Assembly: GCF_021502675.1 (NCBI RefSeq)
Contig: NZ_JAKFHA010000003.1
Span: 138,644 to 202,643 of the forward strand
DNA from: Yinghuangia soli
Lineage (GTDB): Bacteria > Actinomycetota > Actinomycetes > Streptomycetales > Streptomycetaceae
DNA length: 64,000 nucleotides
Direction of reading: 5' to 3'
Of the stretch, positions 52,550 through 61,826 are shown one piece after another. The translations under genes and the position numbers were made by a program. The notes beneath the pieces are model-generated. The model was not told the origin of the DNA. It searched no databases and worked only from the letters and a program-made list of their open reading frames with translations. Numbering within the stretch: the stretch's first letter is position 1; every line of letters starts with the position of its first letter.

Positions 52550-52910
52550 CCCCTTGCGCGCCGCCGGCCGCCCCCCGGCGCAGCCGTACGCACCGTCTCC
52601 CTCGAGCGACCTTGAGTGGTCGACCAGCGGATCTTTTCACATCCGGAGCCCCTCGGCGTCCCCCCGGGTCACCCCGCGCAAAACCGATCCCCTTACCGTC
52701 CTCCGCTCCCCCCACACGACCCCACCGATCCGCCCACCTGTCCCTCGAGGTCGCAACCCGAATCCACCCACCGAGCCGCCCACACGCCACCCCGGGACGC
52801 CTCCTCACGCCCACGCGCCGCCACCCACCCGACGTAACCGCCGAACCCACTGATGCGGCGCCCGGCCCCGGGCGGCCAGACCCCGACGCGGAACCTCAGC
52901 GAACCCTCTG
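52550..52910. other. Intergenic region at the edge of the accessory segment
   Basis: Pro- and Arg-biased frames on both strands look non-coding. No promoter motif, repeat or RNA gene is visible. Conventional genes end with the kinase, and visibly lower-GC accessory DNA begins just to the right. Confidence 0.5.
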
Positions 52911-53075
52911 AATGAGTGCAACTGGCAGTTCGTCTCCGACGCCGCATTCAACAAGCCCGGCCTCGGACAGTGCCTGTGCGCGGACTTCAAGTGCTGGTGG
53001 AACCAGCCGCTGCGGTGGAAGAACGACTGCGACTACACCTGCGGCAACAAGCTGGTGTGGTTCAAGTCCACTTAA
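52911..53075 (+). pseudogene. Cysteine-rich ORF remnant without a start codon
   Basis: The frame reads NECNWQFVSDAAFNKPGLGQ, then CLCADFKCWWNQPLRWKNDC and DYTCGNKLVWFKST before TAA 53073. Almost every third base is G or C, a strong coding signature, and six Cys plus five Trp suggest a disulfide-rich exported domain. No ATG or GTG exists upstream in frame, and the same frame continues past the stop as KEKADGTAYPPNCTLTG with coding-like bias. It is probably the 3' part of a larger gene interrupted by a nonsense change, or a gene whose start lies across a frameshift. No family recognised. Confidence 0.5.
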
Positions 53076-53247
53076 AAGGAGAAGGCGGACGGTACTGCGT
53101 ACCCGCCGAACTGCACCCTGACGGGACGTAACCGTCAGACGGGTAGGACTCGTTGCCCTCCGCAGGGGTGCTGTCGGGCAAGCTGCCTATGCTGCGCGAG
53201 CACGGAGTGTTTCTGTGGGCTGCCTGCCCGCCCTCGAGGAGATGAAC

Positions 53248-53766
53248 ATGGACGGCGACGGAACCCGGTGGCTGGCAGAGCGGGCGCATTTCCCGAACGG
53301 GTTCTGCGCGACGTTCGCCCGGGGTTTGTCGCCCGAGGAACTGCTGGACCGCTTGGGCTCCGACCCGGAGCACACTGCAGCCTTGGACGCGATGGACGCT
53401 CTGGAACTGTGTACCGACCTGGAAGTCGGTGGCGACGAAGAGGAAACGATCGTCGCCGTCCTCCGTGCCGGATCCCGCAGCGGCTGGGCATTCGCCCTTG
53501 AGGACGTCACGCTGTATGCCGCCGATCAGGAGCTGCTCAGTCGCGTGTCAGCCGGCACCGAGGTCGCCAGCCTGCGCCGCGACGCCGCGCACGGGGAGGC
53601 GTGGTTCGACCTGTGGCGGGACGGCCGGCCGGTCGAGCACCGCACTGTCTGGGAACCAGACGACCTGGCCGACCTCGAGGACGCGCTGGGTATCGACGCG
53701 CCCCTGCTTGATCTCCTGAGTCCCGCAACCGAGCTGCTGACCGGCTTCGCGCGTTGGGACGCCTGA
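53248..53766 (+). CDS. DUF6461 family protein
   Basis: This 172-residue protein has the family core: NGFCATFARGLSPEELLDRL near the start, SGWAFALEDVTLYAADQELL and then HGEAWFDLWRDGRPVEHRTV. Members are common orphans in Streptomyces, sometimes in toxin-immunity neighbourhoods. ATG 53248 is chosen because GAGGAG lies 6 nt upstream; ATG 53242 is too close to it. Function unknown. Confidence 0.82.
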   Translation: MDGDGTRWLAERAHFPNGFCATFARGLSPEELLDRLGSDPEHTAALDAMDALELCTDLEVGGDEEETIVAVLRAGSRSGWAFALEDVTLYAADQELLSRVSAGTEVASLRRDAAHGEAWFDLWRDGRPVEHRTVWEPDDLADLEDALGIDAPLLDLLSPATELLTGFARWDA

Positions 53767-53860
53767 CCGCCGAATACTCGTCAGGCCGACAGGACTCGTT
53801 TGCGGAGCAGGGGGACCACGGCGCTTGCGGCCCGCCTGGGCCGAAGCCTTCCGCACTCTG

Positions 53861-54568
53861 TCAGATGCCGAGTTGGGCGTCGCCAAGCACGCTGCTTCCG
53901 ATGTGCGCGGCAAGGCTGCGGGCCCTGGCCGAGTCTCCCCACTTGGTGACGTGGACGAACACGGTGTGGTGCGCGACCCACTCGCCGCCTTGGGCCCGGT
54001 CGTCGTGGAACGCAACCTGCACGCCGTCGTACTTGGGATGCGGGTCGCTTTCCGAATCCGAGTCCTCCGGCCACCGGCCGCCCCACTGCATCGACGCAGT
54101 TCCCTCGCCAAGCGCGCCAAGGACCGTCTCTTCGGCGGCGCCGGCCTGGATATCGGCCAGCACGTGGATGGGGAGCTCCGCCGCAATCTCGTCCTCCGCG
54201 GCCGAGCGAAGGTCGACGTATGCGGCACGGTTCGACGACCACACCCGGGCCGCCCCGGGCAACACAGCAGCCATGCGCCGTGCATCGGCAACGGTCCGGA
54301 GCTCGACACTCACGGCAACGTCGTCCTCGACGTACTCCAGCAGCTGCACGAGTTGCCGTGCGCGCAGGTACGCCTCGGCTGCGTCAATGGTTCGGAAGAC
54401 GGGATACGCCCGGGAATTGCCGACGGCTCCAAGATGACATATCACGCGCACCCTGAGGCCACCGGCCCAAAGGGAGCGCGGCAACCGTTTCACAAACCCG
54501 CAGCGGCGAACTGCCGCCCCCTCATCGAGCCACCGCTGCCGGCCCAGCGTGCAGACGACTTCAGGCAT
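53861..54568 (-). CDS. Uncharacterised protein
   Basis: This 235-residue protein is not recognised. It has a mixed alpha/beta look with RTIDAAEAYLRARQLVQLLE, a segment rich in Ala and Glu (AAEDEIAAELPIHVLADIQA) and a His/Asp-rich end (VAFHDDRAQGGEWVAHHTVF). No membrane helix. Third-position GC is lower than in flanking core genes, consistent with acquired DNA. The 280-nt gap on its right (54569-54851) shows no gene. Confidence 0.6.
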   Translation of the reverse strand: MPEVVCTLGRQRWLDEGAAVRRCGFVKRLPRSLWAGGLRVRVICHLGAVGNSRAYPVFRTIDAAEAYLRARQLVQLLEYVEDDVAVSVELRTVADARRMAAVLPGAARVWSSNRAAYVDLRSAAEDEIAAELPIHVLADIQAGAAEETVLGALGEGTASMQWGGRWPEDSDSESDPHPKYDGVQVAFHDDRAQGGEWVAHHTVFVHVTKWGDSARARSLAAHIGSSVLGDAQLGI

Positions 54569-54851
54569 CCGTGGAGCACGCTACGCACACTGACACGCGG
54601 CTCGCGGGTTCACAGGCCAAATCGTTTCACGGGATTTTGCAAATGGTCACCCTTTCTGCCCGTCCTATGAAGCGGCGAAAGCCCTATACATGGCGTGCGT
54701 CTGATGGTGGTTCATGAGCGACCGCCTGTGAAACAGCTCGACAGCTGACGACCGGATCCTGTGTGGCATCCGCGGCGGATCGGGCAAGCGGCAGTGCCAC
54801 CGACTCTGCCCCCGCTGAGGCGTTCCAGCACCTGGTTGCCAGGATGGGAGC

Positions 54852-56009
54852 GTGAGCACCGATCCCCTTGGACCCGGGCGGAGTGTCCTGGTCGACGATC
54901 GCGCCGTGGTTGCGTGGCTGGGCGCAGGCACCTGCGTTGATACCGGCGACGGCACGGTGTTCGTGCTTGCCAAAGCGGCGACCGCGGTTGTCATGGCGGC
55001 ATCCGACGACTGGGCATTCAGCGGGGTCCGAGACGCTCGCTCCTTCACCATCGTCGGTCCGATTCCCGAGGACGTCGAGCCGCGCTTGGTCGGACGCTTC
55101 GAGTGGTTCTACCCCAGCGGCGACGGTGACCGGGAAATGCCTCTGCACATCTTCGTCCGGGTCGCCGCAGGTCTCCTCTACCTAGGAATTGCCGGCCGGG
55201 AACGCGGCCGGGAGATCACCTGGTCCGGAGCGCTTGCGGAGTGGAGCGGGGAACTGCTCACGCCTCTGAGCCGCGAAGTGCTCGACATGGCCCGCCCGGT
55301 GGGCGACTCGAACTCGTTGCCTGGACTGGACTGGCTCGACCATGCGGCCGACGACCGGGTGGCTGCGCTGCAGAGTTTCGTGACGGGATGGTTCCCGGTC
55401 GTCGAGCGGGAGCAGCCCGACTCGGCTGCGGCCGCGGCGGACGCCGCGCAGCTGCCAGTTCCCCGGCCGTTGCGGGAGCTGTACCTCATGGCGGCGGGCC
55501 GCAGCCGACGCGTGCTGGCTGCCTGGGACGCGATCCGCTTCCCGCAAGAGCTGAGCCTTGACGCCTCGACGGGACGGCTGGAGTTCGCCGGGGGCAACGA
55601 AGGCGACTGGACCTGGGCGTGCGATCTCGACGAGGACGATCCGGCAGTGTGGTGGACCTGGGACGGCCGCGAGCCTGTCACGAGACGCGAACCCGAACCC
55701 TTGAGCGGGTTCCTGCTGCAGTTCATCCTCCGCCAGGCCATGGTGACGGCCGTTTACAGGGCCGAGAGCGGCTTCCCCTGCATCCCGGTAACCGTCGCGG
55801 ACGAGCTGGCCGCAGGTCTGCGCCCGGTCCCGCTGCATCCGCTCCACTGGCATTCCGATCGCAGCGTGCTGTACGTGGCCCCGGGACTCGTCGTCGCCAT
55901 TGAGCACGTCAACCACAACGAACGCTACGTCTCGGCCGGCGCGACCCACCGCAGCGCGCTGCGTCGGCTCGCCGACGCAGGCATTGACTGGATGCGCTTC
56001 GACGGCTGA
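54852..56009 (+). CDS. SMI1/KNR4 (SUKH)-like protein with N-terminal extension
   Basis: This 385-residue protein has a SUKH-type module about residues 195-290: VPRPLRELYLMAAGRSRRVL, FAGGNEGDWTWACDLDEDDP and VWWTWDGREP, the pattern of SMI1/KNR4 immunity proteins. The first 190 residues have no recognised domain. SUKH proteins typically neutralise nuclease or deaminase toxins in polymorphic toxin loci, but no toxin is adjacent. GTG 54852 follows GATGGGAG. Confidence 0.7.
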   Translation: MSTDPLGPGRSVLVDDRAVVAWLGAGTCVDTGDGTVFVLAKAATAVVMAASDDWAFSGVRDARSFTIVGPIPEDVEPRLVGRFEWFYPSGDGDREMPLHIFVRVAAGLLYLGIAGRERGREITWSGALAEWSGELLTPLSREVLDMARPVGDSNSLPGLDWLDHAADDRVAALQSFVTGWFPVVEREQPDSAAAAADAAQLPVPRPLRELYLMAAGRSRRVLAAWDAIRFPQELSLDASTGRLEFAGGNEGDWTWACDLDEDDPAVWWTWDGREPVTRREPEPLSGFLLQFILRQAMVTAVYRAESGFPCIPVTVADELAAGLRPVPLHPLHWHSDRSVLYVAPGLVVAIEHVNHNERYVSAGATHRSALRRLADAGIDWMRFDG

Positions 56010-56286
56010 ACTGCCGGGTGCTTGCCCAAGATGCCACAGCTTCCCGCTGCTGTCCCGGTTCACAGGTCAGGGGTCTCGCCCTGCCCCGGGGTTCAGCACG
56101 TCCCATGTTGGCGCTGCCTGTATTTCCCCATCTCAGGCTCGGGGGTTGGGACAGACCTGCTCGATGAAGTTCCTCACCCACTCACAGTCGAGCAAGCGGC
56201 GCTTCTCAGCGTGGCACGGGTACTGGCTGTGCTCTGGCCGACTGCCCCGGTGACAGTCCGTGATTCGCGCCGCCTGGGATGATTGG

Positions 56287-57186
56287 GTGACTCGCATGAC
56301 GAGTCACGGTGCGCCGATAAGCCTGTTCGACGCAGGACAGCAGCGGACCGTGTCGCTGCCGCCTCCCGCTGCAGTCCCGATCGTGGTATCCGTTGTCCCA
56401 GCGAGCGCAGGCGCGCTGACACTGGGTGAAGCGCGCGCGGGCGTAATCGCCGAGACGTTATGCCGCGTGCTGACCTGGAAGGGATACCACGTCCTCCGGG
56501 ATGAGCCCGAAACCCACCTCGCCTACCCCCCGGGGGGCGTCCGCGGCTGCCCCCCAGGAGTCGCCGGTCGCGTATGCGTGCACGTGTCCGGGCCACAGGA
56601 CAACGGCCGGCAGGGCTTGCGCTGTCACCTTCTTGTCGACGTGGTGCGACTCGGCACCTTCAGCAAGGTCTGCACGTACCGGGACTGGCATATCGAGCAT
56701 CGTCCGCCCAACCTGACCGACCTCGCCGAACACGGCATTTGCATCGCCGACTTCGAGTTTGGGCTTCTATGGGCAGGCCACTACCGTCATCCACGCAGGC
56801 TCCAGTGCTCAGCCCTGCACCACGGCGTGTCGTTCTGGGACGCCTCGGTCACTCGCCGCCGGTGGGGAAACCTCCTGCGTCGCAGGGAACCGCTCCCGCA
56901 GGTGCGGTCCCACGCCGAGGCCGCGGGGCTGCTGTCGTCGGAAGGCAAGCGTGTCCTCGACACCTTCGACGCGGCAATCAGCCGCGACCTGAACACGCCT
57001 GCCGCGCTGCCGGTGCTGTATCGGGCCCAACGGCGCGGCGAACTCCTCAACGAGGACCAAACCGTGCTGGCCACCGTGGCCCGCACCCTGGCCCCGTCCT
57101 TGGCCGCTCCGCTCATCGTCCGGGGCCAGGTCAGCGAGATCGGTTCCTCCAGTGCCTCCGGGCCAGGCAAGACGGCGTCGCTATAG
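56287..57186 (+). CDS. Degenerate cysteinyl-tRNA synthetase/MshC-like protein
   Basis: This 299-residue protein follows the class I CysRS/MshC layout without its catalytic signature. Residues 33-69 (VVSVVPASAGALTLGEAR then AETLCRVLTWKGYHV) align by eye with YVCGITPYDATHLGHAR and LARVLRWRGH. The zinc-binding Cys becomes Val, and H-x-G-H becomes T-L-G-E. A later segment TFDAAISRDLNTPAALPVLY copies the DALR-region DLNTPAAL motif. ATP-dependent aminoacylation or MSH synthesis is therefore unlikely. It may be a decoy or regulator, or simply decaying. The start is uncertain (GTG 56260, GTG 56287 or ATG 56296). Confidence 0.6.
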   Translation: MTRMTSHGAPISLFDAGQQRTVSLPPPAAVPIVVSVVPASAGALTLGEARAGVIAETLCRVLTWKGYHVLRDEPETHLAYPPGGVRGCPPGVAGRVCVHVSGPQDNGRQGLRCHLLVDVVRLGTFSKVCTYRDWHIEHRPPNLTDLAEHGICIADFEFGLLWAGHYRHPRRLQCSALHHGVSFWDASVTRRRWGNLLRRREPLPQVRSHAEAAGLLSSEGKRVLDTFDAAISRDLNTPAALPVLYRAQRRGELLNEDQTVLATVARTLAPSLAAPLIVRGQVSEIGSSSASGPGKTASL

Positions 57187-57297
57187 GCACCAGTGGCGAA
57201 TCCGCTTGGTTGTTGCCGCATCTTGTGAAGCGCATCCTCAGCACTGGCCGTTTCAAGGCTGTGGCGGATATCGCGTGACGACGTCGGCGCGGTCAGC

Positions 57298-57588
57298 TCA
57301 GTCGCCGATGAACCAGACGTCGCCTGAAATGCCTCCGGCGGCGATCCGGCACAGCTCCCGGACCTCGGCGACCCAGGGGCCTCCGCACTCGGCGGGGAGG
57401 CGTTCCAGTTCATCGATCAGCGCTGGAAGTTGCGGGCCTCTGAACGCTGCGTCCCTATACGGGTCGAGCGAGCCCAGCATCGGGAAGGCCGCCGGGTCGA
57501 GACCGGCGAGCGTCTCGAACCAGGGAAGTCCGCATGCGGCCCGGGCCACTACAACGCCGCCGTCCCCCCGCACATGCATGTTGATCAC
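57298..57588 (-). CDS. Small hypothetical actinobacterial protein
   Basis: This 96-residue protein has FPMLGSLDPYRDAAFRGPQL and LPALIDELERLPAECGGPW leading to a WFIGD end. This shape, a D-P-Y-x-D strand followed by an E-L-E helix and a short C-terminal WFxGD, recurs in small Streptomyces hypotheticals. Function unknown. Its start overlaps the divergent ORF at 57574 by 15 nt. Confidence 0.65.
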   Translation of the reverse strand: MINMHVRGDGGVVVARAACGLPWFETLAGLDPAAFPMLGSLDPYRDAAFRGPQLPALIDELERLPAECGGPWVAEVRELCRIAAGGISGDVWFIGD

Positions 57589-57918
57589 CCACCGACTCTA
57601 TTCCGCTGGCTGCCCGAGTGGGATGGGGCTGACGGGGTGGTACGGGCGGTTGGCCGCGAAGGCCTTGTCGCTGCCGGCAGGTCGCTTGTCGACGCTGTGC
57701 TGACCGAGGACTGCAGCGTCATCGATGGGCTGTCTGGCGAAACCCAGGCCAGTCTGATTCCAGTGCTGTCCATCTTGGACCAAGTCCTGAGCTCCGAGGC
57801 GGACTACTCCCCGGTGCAACTTGTCGTCGCCTTGCGTCTCGCTCGCAACCATGTCTTGGAGGCCCGCCGAGAAATTCCTGAGTCAGTGTTTGAACTGGCA
57901 AGGGAAATTGCTGTCTAA
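57574..57918 (+). CDS. Uncharacterised small protein
   Basis: This predicted 114-residue protein has RWLPEWDGADGVVRAVGREG and then helical sequence ending VFELAREIAV. Codon bias supports the frame from about 57600. The start is unsure: ATG 57574 or 57578, or a GTG near 57637. No family recognised. The opening overlaps the divergent neighbour's start, which is unusual for two real genes. Confidence 0.45.
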   Translation: MHVDHPPTLFRWLPEWDGADGVVRAVGREGLVAAGRSLVDAVLTEDCSVIDGLSGETQASLIPVLSILDQVLSSEADYSPVQLVVALRLARNHVLEARREIPESVFELAREIAV

Positions 57919-57969
57919 GAGTTGTCACGCGGGCTGCGGCCACCGCTTCGTGCGCGACCGCCGTGCGGG

Positions 57970-59163
57970 TCAGCGCAGTACGAGAACCTCGTTGTCGGTA
58001 CAGACGTACAAGGCACCATCGGACAACACGAAGGGGGTCTCGGGCTCGTCATACTCACCGCAGTCCGGCGTCCAGGATGTCGCAGCGTCCAGTGTCAGGC
58101 TCCACGACAAGCTGCCGGTCTCGGCGTCCACGGCGTGCAGGGCACCATCGGCGGTCGCGGTATGCAGCGTGCCTCCGGCCCACAAGGGCGTGCCGACGAT
58201 CTCGGCCGCGAAGCTGCGCGTCCAGCGCACGATGCCGGTGTCGAGCGCGACGGCTTCTATCCGTCGGCTGCTCGTGCGGATGATCGCGCCTGGCGTGAAC
58301 ACTGGTGCTCCGGCCGGGTATTCGTCGGCCTCGAGGTCCGGCCAGGAAGAGTCGGCTACGCGGTGACGGGGGCTTCCGTCTGCGGGGTCGGCACCGACGA
58401 ACTCGAACGTCGCTGCCTCCTCGGCGTGGTCGCGGCTGCGCAGAGTCCAGACCAAGCCGTAGGCATAGACCGGGTGGAACGGCGCCACCATCAGATCGTC
58501 CTCGACACAGGCCGGATCATCGGGACATGCGGTGGTGTCGCTCTCGACCCCCCATAGGAGCCGACCCGTGTCCGCGGCGAAGGCATGGAGCCCGCCGTGG
58601 ACGTGATTTCCCTCGAAGCCTTCGACGACGAACACCCTGCCGCCCGCAACAGTCGGCCGAGTCTGCAGGAAGCCGTAGCCCGCCCCGTCGAACCGCGGTC
58701 CGCTCGACCATCGCCGAGCCCCGGACGCGAGATCGACAGCATGCAGGCTGTCCAGCCCTTCCAGGACCAGCAGCATGTCGTCGGCAATCGTGGGCCGAAC
58801 GTGAAACCCCTCAATTTCCCAGAGCAGTTCGCCCTGATGCGCATCGTGGGCGGTGATACGCCCGCCGGCGTCGACCACGACACGTCCGGAGCCGACGGCC
58901 ACCGCAGCGGGGGCTGCGTACGGGTGCACGGCCGCACTGTGGTCGCGGTGCCAGAGCCGGCTTCCACTGTCACGGTCGAAAGCGCAGACTGCACCCGTTG
59001 CATCCCCCACATACACCACGCCGTTCATGACAGCGGGCCGCGACGGAGCACCGCCACCGGGTGTCCGCAGCCGCACCAGCCGCGACGGCTCCGCAGTGAG
59101 TCCCGGCCCCGAACAGGCACCGGTACGGGCAAGATTGCTGTCGTCGTAGTCCACAGGGTTCAT
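57970..59163 (-). CDS. PQQ-type beta-propeller repeat protein
   Basis: This 397-residue protein is made of repeated blades of the quinoprotein-like type: GVVYVGDATGAVCAFDRDSG, GRITAHDAHQGELLWEIEGF, LHAVDLASGARRWSSGPRF, LHAFAADTGRLLWGVESDT, LHAVDAETGSLSWSLTLDAA. The D-x-x-x-G-x-x-x-W spacing is clear throughout. No signal peptide or lipobox is visible, unlike BamB or secreted dehydrogenases, so it is likely cytosolic. ATG 59163 is the only start before low-quality sequence. Partner unknown. Confidence 0.85.
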   Translation of the reverse strand: MNPVDYDDSNLARTGACSGPGLTAEPSRLVRLRTPGGGAPSRPAVMNGVVYVGDATGAVCAFDRDSGSRLWHRDHSAAVHPYAAPAAVAVGSGRVVVDAGGRITAHDAHQGELLWEIEGFHVRPTIADDMLLVLEGLDSLHAVDLASGARRWSSGPRFDGAGYGFLQTRPTVAGGRVFVVEGFEGNHVHGGLHAFAADTGRLLWGVESDTTACPDDPACVEDDLMVAPFHPVYAYGLVWTLRSRDHAEEAATFEFVGADPADGSPRHRVADSSWPDLEADEYPAGAPVFTPGAIIRTSSRRIEAVALDTGIVRWTRSFAAEIVGTPLWAGGTLHTATADGALHAVDAETGSLSWSLTLDAATSWTPDCGEYDEPETPFVLSDGALYVCTDNEVLVLR

Positions 59164-59391
59164 CGAATCAGAACGCGGCGACACACCTTGCCGCGGTCCC
59201 CGCTCTTCACGCCGACGACAGAATCCGCGAATATCCTTTACTGGTAAGGAATTTGCGAGCAGGAGACGCCCCGCCCCCGGTGTGTCGGGGCGCCCGCGGT
59301 TGTGCGCTGCCCAGTGCAGGGCGTGGAGGTCGTCCAGTGCGGCGCAGCCGCGGCCGGATGTGAAGGCTGCGCTTCTGTCAGGATTGCCGGC

Positions 59392-60420
59392 ATGCCTGAG
59401 CCGTTGACGGCCGCGTCGCTGAGTCGTGTTCTCGGTCCCATCGCTCCGGCGGCGGTCGGGGATGTCGAGATCGTCAGCGAGAGGCCCTGCGAGGGCTATC
59501 TGCTCCGCCATGTCGCGTACGACGTGCCCAGTGGCCGCGCGTCGGTGTTCGTCTGCATCCCGGACGGCCTGACCAGTCCGGCGCCGCTGGTGTTCTGCCA
59601 CCACCAGCACGCCGGCCGCTTCGACCTCGGCAAGAGCGAGGTGGTCGGGCTGCGAGGCCAGACCGACCAGCACTACGCCGCCGAACTCGCCCGCAGAGGC
59701 TTCGTCACGATCGCCCCTGACGCCATCGGCTTCGAGGACCGCAACTGGGCCGACGGGGACAACATCAGCTGGTTCGAACTGTCCTCGCGCCTGGTGCAGG
59801 GAAGGACGCTTCTGGCGGACCTGCTGCAGGAGGTGAGCCTGGCCATCGACTACGGGACGTCGCTCCCTGAAGCCGACGCGGCGCGCGTCGGCTTCATCGG
59901 CCACTCCTACGGCGGCCGGATGGCTATCTGGGCGCCCGCCTGGGACCGGCGCATCCAGGCGAGCGTGTCGAACTGCGGGTGCATCCCCTACCGGGACTCG
60001 GCCGCCCGAGACGCGGGCTTCCAGGCGGATTTCGTCATCCCGGGCTTCGCCCGCGACCACGACGTCGAGGATGTGATCTCGGCGGCCCGGCAATGCCGGT
60101 ACCTGCTCATTGCGGGAGACCAGGACGTGTGGAGCCGCGGCGCGTCCGACATCGCCCGCGAACTCGAGCAGCGAGGGCACGACCACGCCACCGTGCACCT
60201 CCGGCCAGGCGGCCACGCGTTCCCCGCCGAAGACCGCCGAAGACCGCCGACTCGCTTACCACTTCCTGGAGTCGGCTCTCGCCTGAGCACTCGCCTGCTG
60301 CCGCTCGTCACCTGCACCACAGCGTCGGTGTCATCAGCGAGCCTCCGTGTGGCCATCTTGCGCCCGTGGACGATGCCTTGGACATCAGTGCAGCCGTCGA
60401 CGCTTTGGCTTTGTCCATAA
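59392..60420 (+). pseudogene. Alpha/beta hydrolase (acetyl-xylan-esterase/DLH-like) with frameshifted C-terminus
   Basis: The hydrolase core is intact: CHHQHAGRFDLGKSEVVGLR, GFIGHSYGGRMA (nucleophile Ser near residue 171), LLIAGDQDVWSRG and GGHAFPAEDRR (catalytic His). A tandem 10-bp duplication, AGACCGCCGA at 60231 and 60241, shifts the frame just after the catalytic His. Without one copy, the gene would end RLAYHFLESALA at TGA 60284, a normal family ending, for 294 residues. As found, it runs to 60420 as Arg/Thr/Leu-rich sequence. The active site may survive, but the C-terminal helix is lost. Confidence 0.75.
60231..60250 (+). repeat. 10-bp tandem duplication causing a frameshift
   Basis: AGACCGCCGA occurs twice in direct succession. 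Removing either copy restores the expected C-terminal reading of the hydrolase. Confidence 0.85.
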
Positions 60421-60743
60421 GAAGTGGCTCTGGGTCAGGTTCTGTGGAGCTGTGACGGAGAGTTGACGGCGCGATGGATGCACGGGCGATGGGTCATGCG
60501 CCGTCGTGTACGCCCGCGCCCAATTGCCTCTCCTGACGCTCCATCAGTCGGCACCACAGCACGAACACGCCAGCAGCCCGGGGCAACTAACAGACGCGCA
60601 CTGATCGGTGCCACACGCGGTCGTCCTGTCCTGAACCCACGAGCGCGCCTCTATCTGCCGTCCGAGCCAGCAGCGAATGCCATTGCCGGAGAACCGGCCC
60701 GCTGCTTTTGGCTCCTCTCCAGGCTGCGGCATGTCCTGCCTGG
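60421..60743. other. Intergenic region
   Basis: No convincing gene. Around 60424-60460 the sequence GGCTCTGGGTCAGGTTCTGT vaguely recalls an insertion-sequence end, but no inverted partner or transposase frame is present. Confidence 0.4.
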
Positions 60744-61826
60744 CTAGAAGGGCGGATCATCGGTGTAGCCGCCGTCCGGCCCGGTGCCGCGAGAAGCCTG
60801 CTGAGCGTGGTCAGGGTTCGGCGTCGTCCGGGTCGCCGGTGGCCACCGGTCCTCGGCTACCGCGTGGATCATCGTCTGAAGGCTTCGGCGCAGGCCATCG
60901 CCGTAGACGTCTTCGGCATCGACCATCCACGGCAGCGGGGCCATCAGCAAAGCCATTTCGTCTGTGGCCAGTTCGTCGATGACTGCGTGCAGTTCCTGCG
61001 GGACGGGTGCATCGGACAGGCACAGCCAGCCCAGTGCGGCGCTGATGCGGACCTCGGGCGGACTGCCGGGGTCGGACCAGTGCGCGTGTGTCCATGCCAT
61101 GGCTCCCGCGTCGTGGTGGGCGATGGCCAGCTGTGCGATCGCCAGCACCAGGCCGGCGCGCGTACGCGGGTCGTGCTCGGCACGCAGGCGGGCGTGAAGC
61201 GCAGTGCGGACGTCGTCGGCCTGTTCGGACACGGCCGCGAGCGCGTACGTGGCGGCAGTGCGGATGTCGGGGTCCGGGTCGTCGAGCAGTGGCACGAGCA
61301 GGTCGATGTCCGCGGCGATCGCGTCGCGGGCGGCCCGTACCGACCAACTCCCCAGGTATCCGCTCGGTTCGAAGGCCCACACGTCGCCGCAGTAGCGGAA
61401 GCGCAGCATCTCGGCACGTGTGCAGACACCCTGGTTGTGCCAGCGCGCCACCCCGGCCGCTACCAGCAGGGTGCGGGCCCGGTGATGTGCACCTGGATCC
61501 GCGCCGACCCGCAGCAGGAAGGGGACCGCCGGCGCGACCGCAGCCCGCATGTCGTTCGCGCACCACCCCCACAACTGCATCTGCGCGTTCCGGACGACCG
61601 CGGGGTCGTCCGAGCGCAGCTCGCACACTGCCGTCGGCACACCAGCACCGTCAGGGAAGCGCTCCCAGGGAACGCGCCAGAGAAGGAACCCGTCTTTGAC
61701 CTCACGCGGCATGGCCGCCACCACCGCACGGACATCCAACGGTCCGCCCGCCTGCGCCTGCGGATCCCCTTCGCAGAACGCCTGCACCACTGCTCGGTGT
61801 GCCGGATCGTCCTCCCACCGCTCCAT
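60744..61826 (-). CDS. HEAT-repeat protein
   Basis: This 360-residue protein has paired-helix repeats such as DIDLLVPLLDDPDPDIRTAA, TYALAAVSEQADDVRTALHA and ISAALGWLCLSDAPVPQELH. Pro after the acidic turn (DPDPDIR) is typical of HEAT/PBS-like repeats that make protein contacts. No enzymatic motif. Start MERWEDDPAHRAVV is the natural one. GC is slightly lower than in core genes. Confidence 0.85.
   Translation of the reverse strand: MERWEDDPAHRAVVQAFCEGDPQAQAGGPLDVRAVVAAMPREVKDGFLLWRVPWERFPDGAGVPTAVCELRSDDPAVVRNAQMQLWGWCANDMRAAVAPAVPFLLRVGADPGAHHRARTLLVAAGVARWHNQGVCTRAEMLRFRYCGDVWAFEPSGYLGSWSVRAARDAIAADIDLLVPLLDDPDPDIRTAATYALAAVSEQADDVRTALHARLRAEHDPRTRAGLVLAIAQLAIAHHDAGAMAWTHAHWSDPGSPPEVRISAALGWLCLSDAPVPQELHAVIDELATDEMALLMAPLPWMVDAEDVYGDGLRRSLQTMIHAVAEDRWPPATRTTPNPDHAQQASRGTGPDGGYTDDPPF

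Noticed and set aside
59235-59249. Near-palindrome CCTTTACTGGTAAGG upstream of the hydrolase
   Set aside because: The arms differ by one base in length and the site is far from either start; too weak to call an operator.
60424-60470. Possible insertion-sequence end (GGCTCTGGGTCAGGTTCTGT)
   Set aside because: No matching inverted end, target duplication or transposase frame is present within the window.
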